A DNA stretch of 64,000 nucleotides, from contig OU342635.1 in NCBI GenBank assembly GCA_910589415.1, positions 35,800,929-35,864,928 of the forward strand. The letters run 5' to 3'. The DNA comes from Malachius bipustulatus. Taxonomy: Eukaryota; Arthropoda; Insecta; Coleoptera; Melyridae. How positions within the stretch are numbered: the first letter of the stretch is position 1; every line of letters starts with the position of its first letter. The position numbers and the translations under genes are program-made. Positions 1-10,349 of this stretch are shown in pieces. The notes beneath the pieces were generated by a model that worked only from the letters and a program-made list of their open reading frames with translations, had not been told where the DNA came from and did not search any database.

Positions 1-230
1 TATCAGAATGATCGATAAATAAGAAAGATTCATAATTTTTTTGTATATCATTTTTTTTATCACACTCATCGTGGAACACCCGGTATATTGAAGAATTTTA
101 AGTTTTCTTATTAAGCTTCATTCAAAAAGTACGCATCAAACAGATAAAAACGAGTTGATTTTATGATGCAAGATTCATTTTTTGGTTAATATACAGGATG
201 AGTTAGTTTTTTGTTCCAGGACTTCACCAG

Positions 231-1720
231 TTTATAGAAGACCTGTTTTAAGGAATAAAAGTTCCAATAAACGTATGGAAGGAAAAGCTTTAAACATTTT
301 TTTTACAGTTTTCGCCGCATAACTTGGACATTTATCAATATTTTAATTTTATATCAAGAGGTTATTTATTGTAATTTAGACCACAAAAATTGAAGAAAAA
401 ATTAATCAGTGGCGTAGATACTGTGTATATGATTCGTCCCTTCGCTTAACGACTTCTACGCCCACGGACTTACAAAATCTTACTTATCAGCGTTCGAACA
501 GACTTATCAATATTCGAAATTCCCCATAGTTTTTAAGCAAATTGAGTCTACACTTCATCATACCGCAAAAATAGACTCATTTTTGATATAATTTGTTATT
601 TTAGGATATAAAATAAAAATTTAAGAAGTCCATCATTTATTAGGTATAGCTAAATAAATGGTTTGAGGTAGTTTAAATTCCATTTCCTTAACCCGGCATT
701 AGTCGCTACTATGAGCACAACCTTCACACTTTCGCTATTTTATTAATAATTCGGAAGTCTAATCAGGTACAGCTCTACTACCCCACCATATCCTCAACGT
801 GACCTTCTACTGCAAAGTACTTACCGGCTGGCAAAAAATTTTTACTCTTTGAATGCTTCTTACAGTTATTTAGTTCGGCAGTGCTCGCAAGTGTGAAGGT
901 AACCTTCATATAGCGACTAACGACGGAAGTTTTAGATTTTGCTATTTGTGCCCCCGTAGGAAAAATAGAAAAATCAAAAAAGGGTACAGTTCTTGAAAGA
1001 GGCCTATTTGCAACGAGCACACGTCCATTGTTTCATATGCATGTGCAAAATTGTGCAGGACGCTCAGATTCCGACCAAAATTAGGCTAGCTGTTTGTATA
1101 ATAAAGCTATAATCAAAATTAGGCAATAATAAAATCAAGAGAAAATGTTTTTTGTGTTATGCAGAATGTAGTTGGTAATAATTTTAGAAAGTGATTTTTT
1201 TTTTTCTAAAACATATGAACCATTTTTTCTTCTCATAACTACATTTCAGCAAATGAAATGTCTTCCTTATGATTTAGTTTTTATTAACCATCACAATTTT
1301 CGTATAAAAATATCACTTAGACGCAGAAAAAACAGTATATTGTAGGGTGAAGGTTACCTTCGATGCGCGACTAACGGCGTTTTGAACAACCTAGCGACTA
1401 ATGCCGGGTTAAAAAGCATTGGGAATTTCGTATGTTCATAAGTATACCATTTTTGTAAGAAATCGCCAGGGAATCCAACGCTGATAAAAGTACGGTCTTG
1501 TAAGTCCATGGGCGTAAAAGTTATTGAGGGAAAAAGGGTCATATACATTGTATCTATACGCCACTTATTAACTTTTAACTAGCTTTTTTAAATACAATTA
1601 AAATATTCACAAATGCCCGGCAAGTTATGCGGGAAAAACAAAAAAGTATCTTTTTTTTAAGCTTTTCCGGACATATGTTTCTGGAAACTTTTATTCCTTA
1701 AAACAGGTCTTATATAAACA
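231..1720. repeat. Foldback element, arms about 300 bp
   Basis: The left arm (about 231-537) is matched in reverse complement by the right arm (about 1413-1716). Shared landmarks are the word ACCTGTTTTAAGGAATAAAA near both outer ends, and GGACTTACAA followed by TTATCAGCGTT inside. Identity is clearly imperfect, roughly 75-85% by eye, so the element is old. A separate MITE (692-1408) directly abuts the inner end of the right arm. There is no convincing open reading frame; the short minus-strand ORFs here fall in the arms. Class unknown. Confidence 0.6.
688..1412. mobile_element. piggyBac-like MITE with TTAA target duplication
   Basis: The element is 717 bp (692-1408) and is bounded on both sides by TTAA. 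The termini are perfect inverted repeats, CCCGGCATTAGTCGCTA on the left and its complement on the right. A TTAA target and CCC...GGG termini are typical of the piggyBac superfamily. Subterminal repeats (GTGAAGGT with ACCTTC, and GCGACTAACG) recur around 890-930 and 1347-1375. There is no transposase, so it would be non-autonomous. Superfamily assignment is inferred from target and termini only. Confidence 0.6.
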
Positions 1721-1864
1721 TGTTGTTTGTGACTTCTTGCTACAAAAAATTGTATCGAAAAAAAATATTATTCAGTTTGTGACATATTGGAAAAATGAAA
1801 ATTGTCTAATTAAGCTCGCATGCGATTTGTAACTTATTTGTAAAATCAACTTTTTTGGTATTGA

Positions 1865-2646
1865 AATGGATCGCACCTAGGTAGGATGATAAGGAAATTA
1901 TTTCCATCGCCCTCGTTAAATCAGTCCAAACTGAAATAGCAAACAGTGCAAGAATAGGTACGTAAATACCCGAAGGTAAAATTGTTAGGAAATTATTAAA
2001 ACGCAGCCACCCGCCGTTACATCAAGTAAACGATCCCTGCCAGCACATTAAATATTCAGAAAAGAGAATGGCTCTAGCTAAAAATATTCCAGCGCTTTAA
2101 GAAGATATCCGAAGGACCAGCAGAGCTAGGGTGGAGGCGCGCCAGATGTTAGGGCAGGCATTGTATAAAGACACTCTCGATCCGCGTGACGGAGAATAGG
2201 TGACCTACATACAGGAGCGGGTGGAAAGATTTGTGAAATCATGAAACTAAACAATAACCCCTTGCAAAGACAATAGTAAGTCGCTAGGTATTCCACCCAC
2301 GATAATGAAAATTTCACCAATCGATAAAGCGAAAAAATAAACGACCATAGCCAACAGTTTATCTCGATCCCGAAATAGCAAGCAAGTGAAAACACAAAGT
2401 GAAAGTTAAGCCGGTGTAATTATAATAGCTAGGAACAATGGAAAAGACGAAAACGCATCTGCCGATTTTAAGGAAAATTTAGGTAGTGGAAGTTCAGGAC
2501 AATTCAGTAAGGTAGCCGCGAGGTCAACTCGCTAAGTCTCGTGATTAGGGAGATATGATAAGAAATAGAGACGAGAAATCAGAGTGCCAATGAGGTACAT
2601 TGTGCTTGTCGTGTTTAGAAAGCGGGCCACTGCTTCTATAAAAGCA
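1865..2646 (+). repeat. Dispersed repeat, copy 1 (TATA-ended)
   Basis: About 780 bp that recurs in reverse orientation at 35575-36361. It starts GAAATGGATCGCACCTAGG and ends CTTCTATAAAAGCA, where similarity to the other copy stops. The final TATAAAAG resembles a core promoter, so this could be the 5' regulatory part (for example the U3 of an LTR) of a larger element continuing to about 5.5 kb. No coding capacity is visible. Identity with copy 2 is about 85% by eye. Confidence 0.6.
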
Positions 2647-2699
2647 GACGTCTTACAGCAGCTCAAAGCAGATGAAGATCAGCTTCCAAGCAGGTCGCA

Positions 2700-3110
2700 T
2701 CTGACTCCTTAACCCCTTAGTTGTTGGCCAGAGATGACGCTTATGTGAACTCCGGTCTACAACTCCTTATTTAACCTAAAATTCAGCCAGAGACGACGTT
2801 TATGTGAACTCCGGTTGAGTTTTCCTTAATCTACCTGAGAATTTCCATTGCCAATTTAGTTAGGGTCAACTCGCACCCGAACAAACTTCTAAATCACAAT
2901 TCTTAACCAATAATTCAGCCAGAGACGACGTTTATGTGAACTCCGGCTGAGTTTTCCATCATCTACCTGAGAATTTCCATTGCCAATTTGGTTAGTGTCA
3001 AAATAGCACCCGAACAGAACTTCTAATCACAATTCTAACCCGATGATTCAGCCAGAGACGACGCCTGTGTGAACTCCGGCTGAATTTCCCTCCTAAAGCT
3101 AGGAAAACCC
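2700..3110. repeat. Tandem hairpin repeat, four units
   Basis: The motif CCAGAGACGACGTTTATGTG followed by AACTCCGG occurs four times (near 2728, 2783, 2929 and 3053), the last three embedded in longer repeated units of about 125-150 bp. Each motif can fold: TTCAGCC-GAG on one side pairs with CTC-GGCTGAA on the other around a short loop. The two central units also share the sentence-long flank containing CTACCTGAGAATTTCCATTG. Probably the internal region of the same element that begins at 1865. Confidence 0.6.
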
Positions 3111-5560
3111 AATGAGAAAATAGTTAGGGAAGATCTCTCTTCGAAATAAAATCCACATAAATAAATAATCAAATAGATTCAGCAAATCCACGAGCGCAGA
3201 TCCCATTTTAAACCAAGTAAAATAATCAGCTAGGAATTAGGCGGCATCAGCAGCAAATACTTAGTAGGTACCTACTCAATCACGTTAACCAATAAAGAGT
3301 CCGCGGCAGGAAGCAATTCCTCAACAACAAAAAATTGGTAAAGAAGAAACTGAGATAGAGCTAGGAGAGAAAATAAACCCAGGTCAGGAATTAATAACCT
3401 GTGAATAAAACGGCCCAGGATTAGAAATAATTCAACCATCCTATTTATCTAAGAGTCCGAGTTTATTTAGTGCAAATGTTAGACAGGAAGCAGTCCCTTT
3501 AAATTATACGACTTTAAGAAAGTAAAAGTTAGCAATTCCACTCATTGTTTATCAACGTGAATGAAGCAGAGCACCCTCCGATATACAACAAGTCCAGATA
3601 GAACAAGGCAGCGTTGTCAGATGTAGCACCTGCTACTCGCATACATTATTAGGATATACCAGTTCCATTATAACACCCAATTAGGATTTATAATAGGTAC
3701 TCGATTACCGCACGTTGGGGGAGGCATTCATCTCGATGTCCAGATGAAGACCTCAGATTAACCTCGGGGAGCCGGAGAAAGAGCATGACTCTTTAAAGTG
3801 TAAATCGTAGCACGCCACGGGGCAATAAAGCACCCGCAGTTGTAGGATAGGCAAATCAGCAAATAGAGAATCAAAAGCACCAAAATTAGACTGGCCTCGA
3901 GAATGGGTAAAGCCAATTTAGATTCAAAAACCAAATTGATCATTATAAGGTCGTTTTTCCGAATCTCTTCTAACCAGATTTTATACACACCTAAATCTTA
4001 TGTGACAAATGCTATTATTATGTGTCTCATCATACTATATACGCTCTTTGGGGTGATAGGCCGACGTAGTCGTGTTACTGGCGGACCGGTGGCTGGTACG
4101 ATACAAAAGATTAAGCAATGTGTCTGTAAACAAGCCTAAACACGAATGATAAACAAAAGTCCAGCTTTTTCAATCATTAACTAGATTAATGGTTAAAGAG
4201 TCGTGGTCTGTAGTATGGTCAGCTAATAATCACGTTGAGGAACAAAGATTTTCGAGAGAAAGAAGGGAGCCAACATGCTCTGAGTAATTAATCAAGGTGT
4301 GTAGAAAAATCTACAATAATACAGTTGATCAAGGTTTCAATCTGAAAAGCACTCGAATGACGAGTAAGGTAATATAATTATCTGACGTAAAAGTCACCTT
4401 ATGGGGCAGCGTCGACAGGTGCAATAAAAGATATAACAGTGACAAATGCCTAAGGGCAAGGTAACGTATGTGACATAAAGGTCGCCTGACGAGGCAGCAT
4501 CGACGGGTGAAATAAAAGGTAGAACAAGCCCAATAACAACAAGGTATACAAAGTGATAACTAAATACAGTATCACCCAGGTTATGAATTAAATTAACGGA
4601 GGTGGAATATATTCACACTCCTAGGTAAATCAACTGTAAAAATAAAATCATTAAATAAAAGAGAATCGGAAGGAACGATTTTATAAGAGATACGAAATCA
4701 ACATTCAGGAGAAGTGGCAACCCCGTACTCGAATGAGCCTCGAAAGGCAAGAACATCTTAAGCGGCCCAAATCGCTGTAGCTCGGTAACCGAACTTGCCG
4801 CCAGTCGTCTAGGCGCGAAATTCAACCCGAGTCAGACCCACAGGGCGACTCCGCGAGATATACAGGGTAATTCTCCCGGTTTAAAATACACGATAAATTC
4901 GTACGAGAAATTGAATAGGTAACAGACAGACATTTCCGCAATATACCGGATAGTCCGTAACCACAATGGTCGTTGTCTTTAATTAATTCAAGCTGTTGCT
5001 CGAAATGAAGTCAAAGAAATTAGGAAAAGGAAATTAGGCAAAGAAAATCGTTGAGTAGGTAATCAGACAGACATTCCCGCAATATACCGGGTAGTCTGTA
5101 ACCAAAACAAAAACAACGAAATAATAAGAAAGCACAGGTTTGCAAAAGAGTGGAATCCGAAATGGATTGGAGTTTGAAAAATGCATGAAAGGGATTCATC
5201 ATTCGCTTTCCATTGTTTTGTACTCTCTATGCAAAATCACAGCCTCTCTCACTTTCCACCATTTTACGCTCTTGCAAACGAATTCTCTCGCTCATCATAC
5301 GCTTTCAGACATCTGACAGCAAGCCAACAGTTGACAACAAGCCTCAGTTAATCCCCGCTTTTCTGAAAGAAATCCCAATCAACCGAGATACAATGAGTCA
5401 TAGTAGGTTCTTTTGCGCATCCGTTTCGGCCATAGTAATCCTGGCATACCTCAATCAACGAGCAGGGGTAACTACGTAAACACAACGAGAGAAACACAGC
5501 GGTCCTATTAGGGGAAACCCAGAGGTAAATAGACGATCACAGTGGCTTTTCGCGAAAGAC
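3111..5560. repeat. Remainder of the unclassified repeat element
   Basis: Further short direct repeats suggest continuation of one element. GACGTAAAAGTCACCTTATG-type units with GCAGC(G/A)TCGAC occur at 4384-4430 and 4470-4520. AGACAGACATT(T/C)CCGCAATA units occur at 4923-4965 and 5064-5103. Base composition is less AT-rich than the flanks. Open frames at 3903-4139 and 5213-5479 match no protein family I recognise and have no coding signature. The right boundary is uncertain. Confidence 0.4.
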
Positions 5561-6500
5561 GAACGGGACAGGGGTCATTCCGTTACAGTATCTTCGCTGA
5601 TTCATCAAATTTATGGTAATATTAAAAAAAGCGTTCGTGTTTTCCAAAAGTATCTCATAAAGAAAGTTCAAAAATAGTAAGTTTGAAAATTATGACTTTT
5701 AAGTTTAGAAAATGTAATTTCTTCATAAATATGGTAATTATGATTGATACTCAGTGAGAAGATTTTTATTTTTGAGTTCCTAATTTTAGATTTTATTTTT
5801 TAGAACACCAATTTCGCTTTTTTCATAAAAAAAAATACTTCATGACATTTTCAGAGCCATCATAACTATTATAATTGGCTAGAATTACCTAGCTAGAATT
5901 TTTAGCTAGAAAATGAATGAGACAGATGTAAAATAGACAATAAATAGACGAAATTTTTTTTATATTTTTTATAATAAGAGTAATTAATACAAGAATATTA
6001 ACTATAAAATTACTACTAATCAATTGAATAATTAATTGATTGATTAAGTTTATTTAAATATCAGTAAGATGATTTTGAAACGTTTAATAAGGAAATATAT
6101 CTGCTTTGCTGAAAAAATACCTCTCGAAAAAGCGGTTTTTGAAGATAAAATTCTTCAGGGACAGTTTAGATTATTTCGATCTAGTCCCGTGAAAGAATGG
6201 CCTGAAGAGTTTAATCAATATCAACTAATAAAAAATTCTTACACAAAAATTGTTTAAAATATTCTTTTCATAATAGTGTTTAAATTATTTTATTTAACTG
6301 AATAAGTAAGTATTATTTGTTATTTTAGTTAACAGTATCATTAACACATTCTTGAGGTAAGGGATGAGATAGGTAAGAAGTTTAAAAAATAAATAATTAA
6401 AATAAATTTATTCAGAAGGATCGGCTTACACTTTCATATTTAAAACCTTCTAAGTAATGAGAAATTAGAGGCTCGCGAAGTCTTAAGTTATTTCAATATT
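5561..6500. other. Intergenic, AT-rich
   Basis: No gene recognised. A 62-codon plus-strand ORF at 6069-6257 (start MILKRLIRKY) is open but matches nothing I know and has no supporting signals. It is left unannotated as a gene. Confidence 0.5.
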
Positions 6501-6511
6501 TTATTAAGATA

Positions 6512-6517
6512 TTTATT
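6512..6517 (-). promoter_or_regulatory. Poly(A) signal of troponin C
   Basis: AATAAA on the minus strand about 125 bp past the troponin C stop codon. A second AATAAA lies a few bases further downstream. Confidence 0.55.
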
Positions 6518-6641
6518 CACAAGATATAAATTTCAATAAAAAGTTTATAAGAGTATTATTGTAAGTAAATTATAAACTTTTCGTCTTTTGGATTGTTATT
6601 ATAAGTAATACTGTGTATTTAAGATTTCCTCCGTGAAGAAA

Positions 6642-7676
6642 TTATTCGTCTCCTCCAGTCATGACTTCCATAAATTCTGAAAATTAAAACAAAATCAATT
6701 TAATCAAATAATTAATTACATACAGGATGAGTTTTTACAAGCGCACTATAAAATGAAACACTCATAAGAATAAGCAAGTATATTGTGGTTAAGTTTTCTT
6801 TATTATAATCAAATATTAATATTTTGGTTAAAGTGCTTATTTAAATTACTTTAGATATCATTATGATGTCATTAGTTTGATCGTAAGAATTTTGAAAACC
6901 TCCAAATTTAAAAAACAAAAAAATCAAATAATAAACAAATAATCAAATAAAACTTTTCAAGACTTACCATCAAAATCTACTGTTCCTGAGCCATCAGTAT
7001 CAATTTCTGTGATGATCATGTCAAGTTCATCGCTTGACATGTTTTCATCCAGCTCCTTCAGAATTTCCTTCAATGTTGATGTGGTAATGTAACCATTCCC
7101 TTTTATAGAAAAAAAAAAACAGTCACACAATTCCATTTTTTATATAAACTTTATAACTAACCTTCCTTATCATACAATCTGAAAGCTTCTTTCAATTCTT
7201 GTTGCATAGCTTCTGCATCTTCTTCAACCATAAACCTTGAAGCCAAGGTTATGAATTCTTCAAACTCAAGCTCACCAGATCCTTAATCAAATAACAAAAC
7301 ACAATTATTGATAAAAAAAATTATTAAAACAATTGAAAAATTACCATCAGCATCTACTTCTGAAATGATTTCGTTCAACATTTGATCTGTCGTGCTGATT
7401 CCCAACATGCCAAGAATGGTACCAATCATGACAGTACCAATGCTGCCCTTCTTCTCGACATCAAAGGTGTCGAAAGCATTTTTTAACACTATTATAAAAT
7501 ACAGAGCAGAAATTAACTTAAAATTCTTCGAAGATACAATATTCAAAACAAGAAATACAAATATATAATTAGGTAGGTACTTACAAGCAACTTGTTCTTT
7601 GCTTAGCTCCTCCTGAAATTGTATTTATAATTAATATTTTATTGAAATTAATTATTATCAAATATCTCACCGCCAT
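6642..7676 (-). CDS. Troponin C, six exons
   Basis: Calcium sensor of the thin-filament troponin complex in muscle. Coding exons are 7671-7676, 7585-7612, 7345-7488, 7162-7281, 6968-7099 and 6642-6676. All junctions are GT-AG and the phases agree, giving 465 nt and 154 residues, the usual length for insect troponin C. The first exon holds only Met-Ala. There are four EF-hands. Loop I (residues 21-32) has Met at position 12 and loop III (97-108) has Thr at position 12, so both look unable to bind calcium. Loops II (57-68) and IV (133-144) keep Asp/Asp/Ser and the final Glu. This pattern and the start [14 protein letters not shown] resemble the insect flight-muscle-type or TpnC4-like isoforms, but the exact isoform is inference. 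A TATA box lies about 70 bp upstream of the ATG. Confidence 0.95.
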
Positions 7677-7743
7677 TGCTGCTGCGGTACGTGTCTGTCT
7701 CGCGAATTTACGGAATGTATTAAATTTTATATTTCACTGGCAT

Positions 7744-7751
7744 CTTTTATA
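7744..7751 (-). promoter_or_regulatory. TATA box of troponin C
   Basis: TATAAAAG on the minus strand, 68 bp upstream of the troponin C ATG, leaving room for a 5' leader of about 40 nt. The position suits a canonical core promoter for a strongly expressed muscle gene. Confidence 0.6.
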
Positions 7752-9520
7752 AAAGTTTACGTTCCCGAAATATGGGCCAACAATTTCATAATTTAGCTGC
7801 TATCGTTTTTGCAAGTTTATGTTTTAATTACTAGGAAATAGCTAGAAAACAGGAACGGATTCGCCCTTTTTATATACATTCTAAGTCATTCAAATTTTAT
7901 TGATTTAAATAAACTTTGATTCAATGATACAGAATCGATGCAAATCATATTTACAAGGAAATATAACTTTTTTTATTTTTCAAAAAGTAGGCAACTTTTG
8001 CATTGTTTTTCGTCCAAAAAGTGTATTTTACTCTTATATGTATAGCTTGTTAATAACTGTCACTCATTTATCTGTTTTTTTAACACAGTTAGGACTCGAT
8101 GAAGGTCTTAAGATGAAATTTTAAGTTTGTAAATTAAAGTCAACATTGTTACAGTCTCCTTGCCCGCATCTTCATTCTCCCATTTCCCCTCCGTCTCTGG
8201 AACTGGATATGCGCTTCTATTTTATCATAGATTTTATGTGGTGCTAATTTTTACCCCAAAGTTAGGAAAACTTTTTTTTTATTCAATTTTTTTAAACTAA
8301 ATAATGTATTAGATTATTGGAATGATTAGAAGACCATTTTTATATAAAGTGTCATGATAATATTTCTTACGGAAGTATTATTTTGAACATTCTTTTTATT
8401 TGATGATCATTTCAAAATTACAAAGTCCGTGTCTGTCGTTTCCCAAGACAATAATGAATGTAATTTTCTGTATAAATCTGCCGTTCAATAATTCTGTTAT
8501 TTGGCCATCTGTCCACGTGTTTCCTTTAGGGGTTTTATAATTGGTTTCAATTCTGGCACGTTTAATTCAATCAGAGTGCTATTTAGAATTAGAATTCTAA
8601 ACGACAGTAAAACGTACTGCAAATGTTAAGAGCGCTGTAATAATATGTCTCTTTGTGTCGCTGCGAGGCGAGACAATCCGCCCTTGATTTATTTTCATCA
8701 GCAAGCACTAGTTGGCCCGTCGCGGGTATTATTAATTACTAACTTCTGCCCGGTTAATTGTATGAGCGTCTGTTTTAGCCCATGAAAAATTGTCATTTCA
8801 ACCGGTCGATTTGTTTCGGTGTGATTTTCTATGACGCCTGTTCACCTTTACGCCAATTTCAAAAATTTCTTAGTTTGTTTACGGGTTACAAAAATATACT
8901 TACGCTTTCATGATCTCATTTATAAAATCCCAATTTAATTTTTTGCAGGTCTATTTTAAATCGAAAGGCTTGATTAATTAAGAAGATTACAACTTAGACG
9001 TATGTAAGATGCCTTGATTGGAACTTAAATTATTTGCAAGACTTAGATAGAACTAGAAAATTAATACTTTTAGGCATTATTTATCAGCTTTTGCAGGCAG
9101 GTAGGAATAAAATGTTATCTTACCATGAATTTGGAATATTTAAATAATTTTTTCTTGAAAAATTGTCGGCTCAGTCTCTTTTTTCTACACAGAATGATCT
9201 TCAATTTAAATAAAAGTAAGTGCTTACTTGATGCAGACATTTATTACATTCAAAAATTAATAAAATTACAAAGTACACTAAGCTTTAAGTAGGGGTGATA
9301 AGTGAAAAGTAAAAGATCAAAGGTTGAGTTTGTAAACGAAGTGGTATGAAATATTTTTTCACTATTGATTCAATACAATTTCTATGATAACACCAAACCA
9401 ATTCCTATTAAAGTTACAGCGAGAATCAGGATGCAGGGTAAGTGTTTAAGATGGAACAATCACCAGGGCTAAAACAGTTACATGATTTCCAATTTTGTAG
9501 AAATGGTATGATATGGTTAT
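7752..9520. other. Intergenic, no gene seen
   Basis: AT-rich sequence upstream of troponin C. It would contain that gene's enhancers if they are proximal. I see no coding frame, RNA gene or clear repeat. Confidence 0.5.
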
Positions 9521-9529
9521 GGTGGGAAG

Positions 9530-9905
9530 AGGTCATATGCACTTCAAGCAAGCGACTAGGCCACTAATTAAGGGTCCAGACAGGTTCTTGCGATATCTGT
9601 CTGTACCATTTTCGGTACACGGGTTCTTTCCGTGAGATAAGTTCCATTTCTGCCACTCTTGTAGTGTCTCTTCTCCAAAGGCATTCAGTTTAAGACTACT
9701 GTATACCTTGCACACACTTGCATAGTTGCAGGAGTCCTCGCTGTTCTCTCCACATTTGGCCCGACTCGGTTCCTTTCCCCACCCCGGTCGTAAGTTCCTA
9801 TTCAGGATGTTGTTACCGGTGAGCCGTCCAACTACATAGTAACTTGACTTCCCTCTGGTCCAGTTTGATCATTTTGGCCTGTTTCTGTCCACCTGTTTCT
9901 GTGAA
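9530..9905 (-). pseudogene. LINE 3' ORF remnant (RNase H / Cys-knuckle end)
   Basis: A minus-strand open frame reads through VVGRLTGNNILNRNL, then KCGENSEDSCNY, then NAFGEETLQ. This is the layout of the C-terminal end of insect LINE polyproteins: an LTGH-type motif, then a CxxCgEe-type zinc knuckle, then a conserved fGee.L segment. The upstream continuation (GGQKQAKM) is in another frame, so at least one frameshift separates the pieces. Local GC is higher than the surroundings. The 5' part of the element is missing. A free-standing small cysteine-rich gene is less likely. Confidence 0.55.
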
Positions 9906-10349
9906 TCCTGTGTGTTGATGAATAGTTTTCTTTAATAACATTTTTTGTAAGTAGTTTAGAGAAGAAGTGTGTCTTATTGAGAGAATACTCTTTGTTATAT
10001 TTCACTAGTAATCTTTCTAAATCTCCGAGAATAAAGAGAAAGTCGTTCAGCTAAATACGGTGAAAATAAAAAAGCAGAAACAGAGTGGGAATGAAATACA
10101 GGTCTAAAGTGATAACATAGATATTTATCAGACAAAAGAAGTAAGAACGGCAGTACTAAAATGATGATTAAACTAAAGACTTTTTAATTTTTCTATCGAT
10201 ACCTTTCAGTAACTTACAACCTTCGAGGAGTAGCAGTTATTGACCGCGGTTATGACAACTCTTGATCACAAAGTACAATGAAGGTGAATCAATGCTTATA
10301 AGCAAACAAAAACATCCGACCATGCAAAAATTAATTATAACATATTAAA
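9906..10349. other. 3' flank of the distal LRR terminal exon
   Basis: Probable 3' UTR on the minus strand. There is no AATAAA close to the stop; an ATTAAA-like variant occurs near 10180. Nothing else recognised. Confidence 0.4.

Noticed and set aside
2700..3110. CRISPR-like direct repeats
   Set aside because: Units are too long, spacing is irregular, flanks repeat too, and the host is an insect.
5213..5479. 88-codon plus-strand ORF
   Set aside because: Lies in the repeat element at 1.9-5.6 kb; no domain, no matching reading in other repeats.
6069..6257. 62-codon plus-strand ORF next to troponin C
   Set aside because: No family resemblance, no promoter or splice context; length is within chance for this composition.
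9533..9715. Apparent small cysteine-rich secreted protein
   Set aside because: Extending the frame upstream shows the LTG..LNR and CGE motifs of a LINE C-terminus, and there is no signal peptide.
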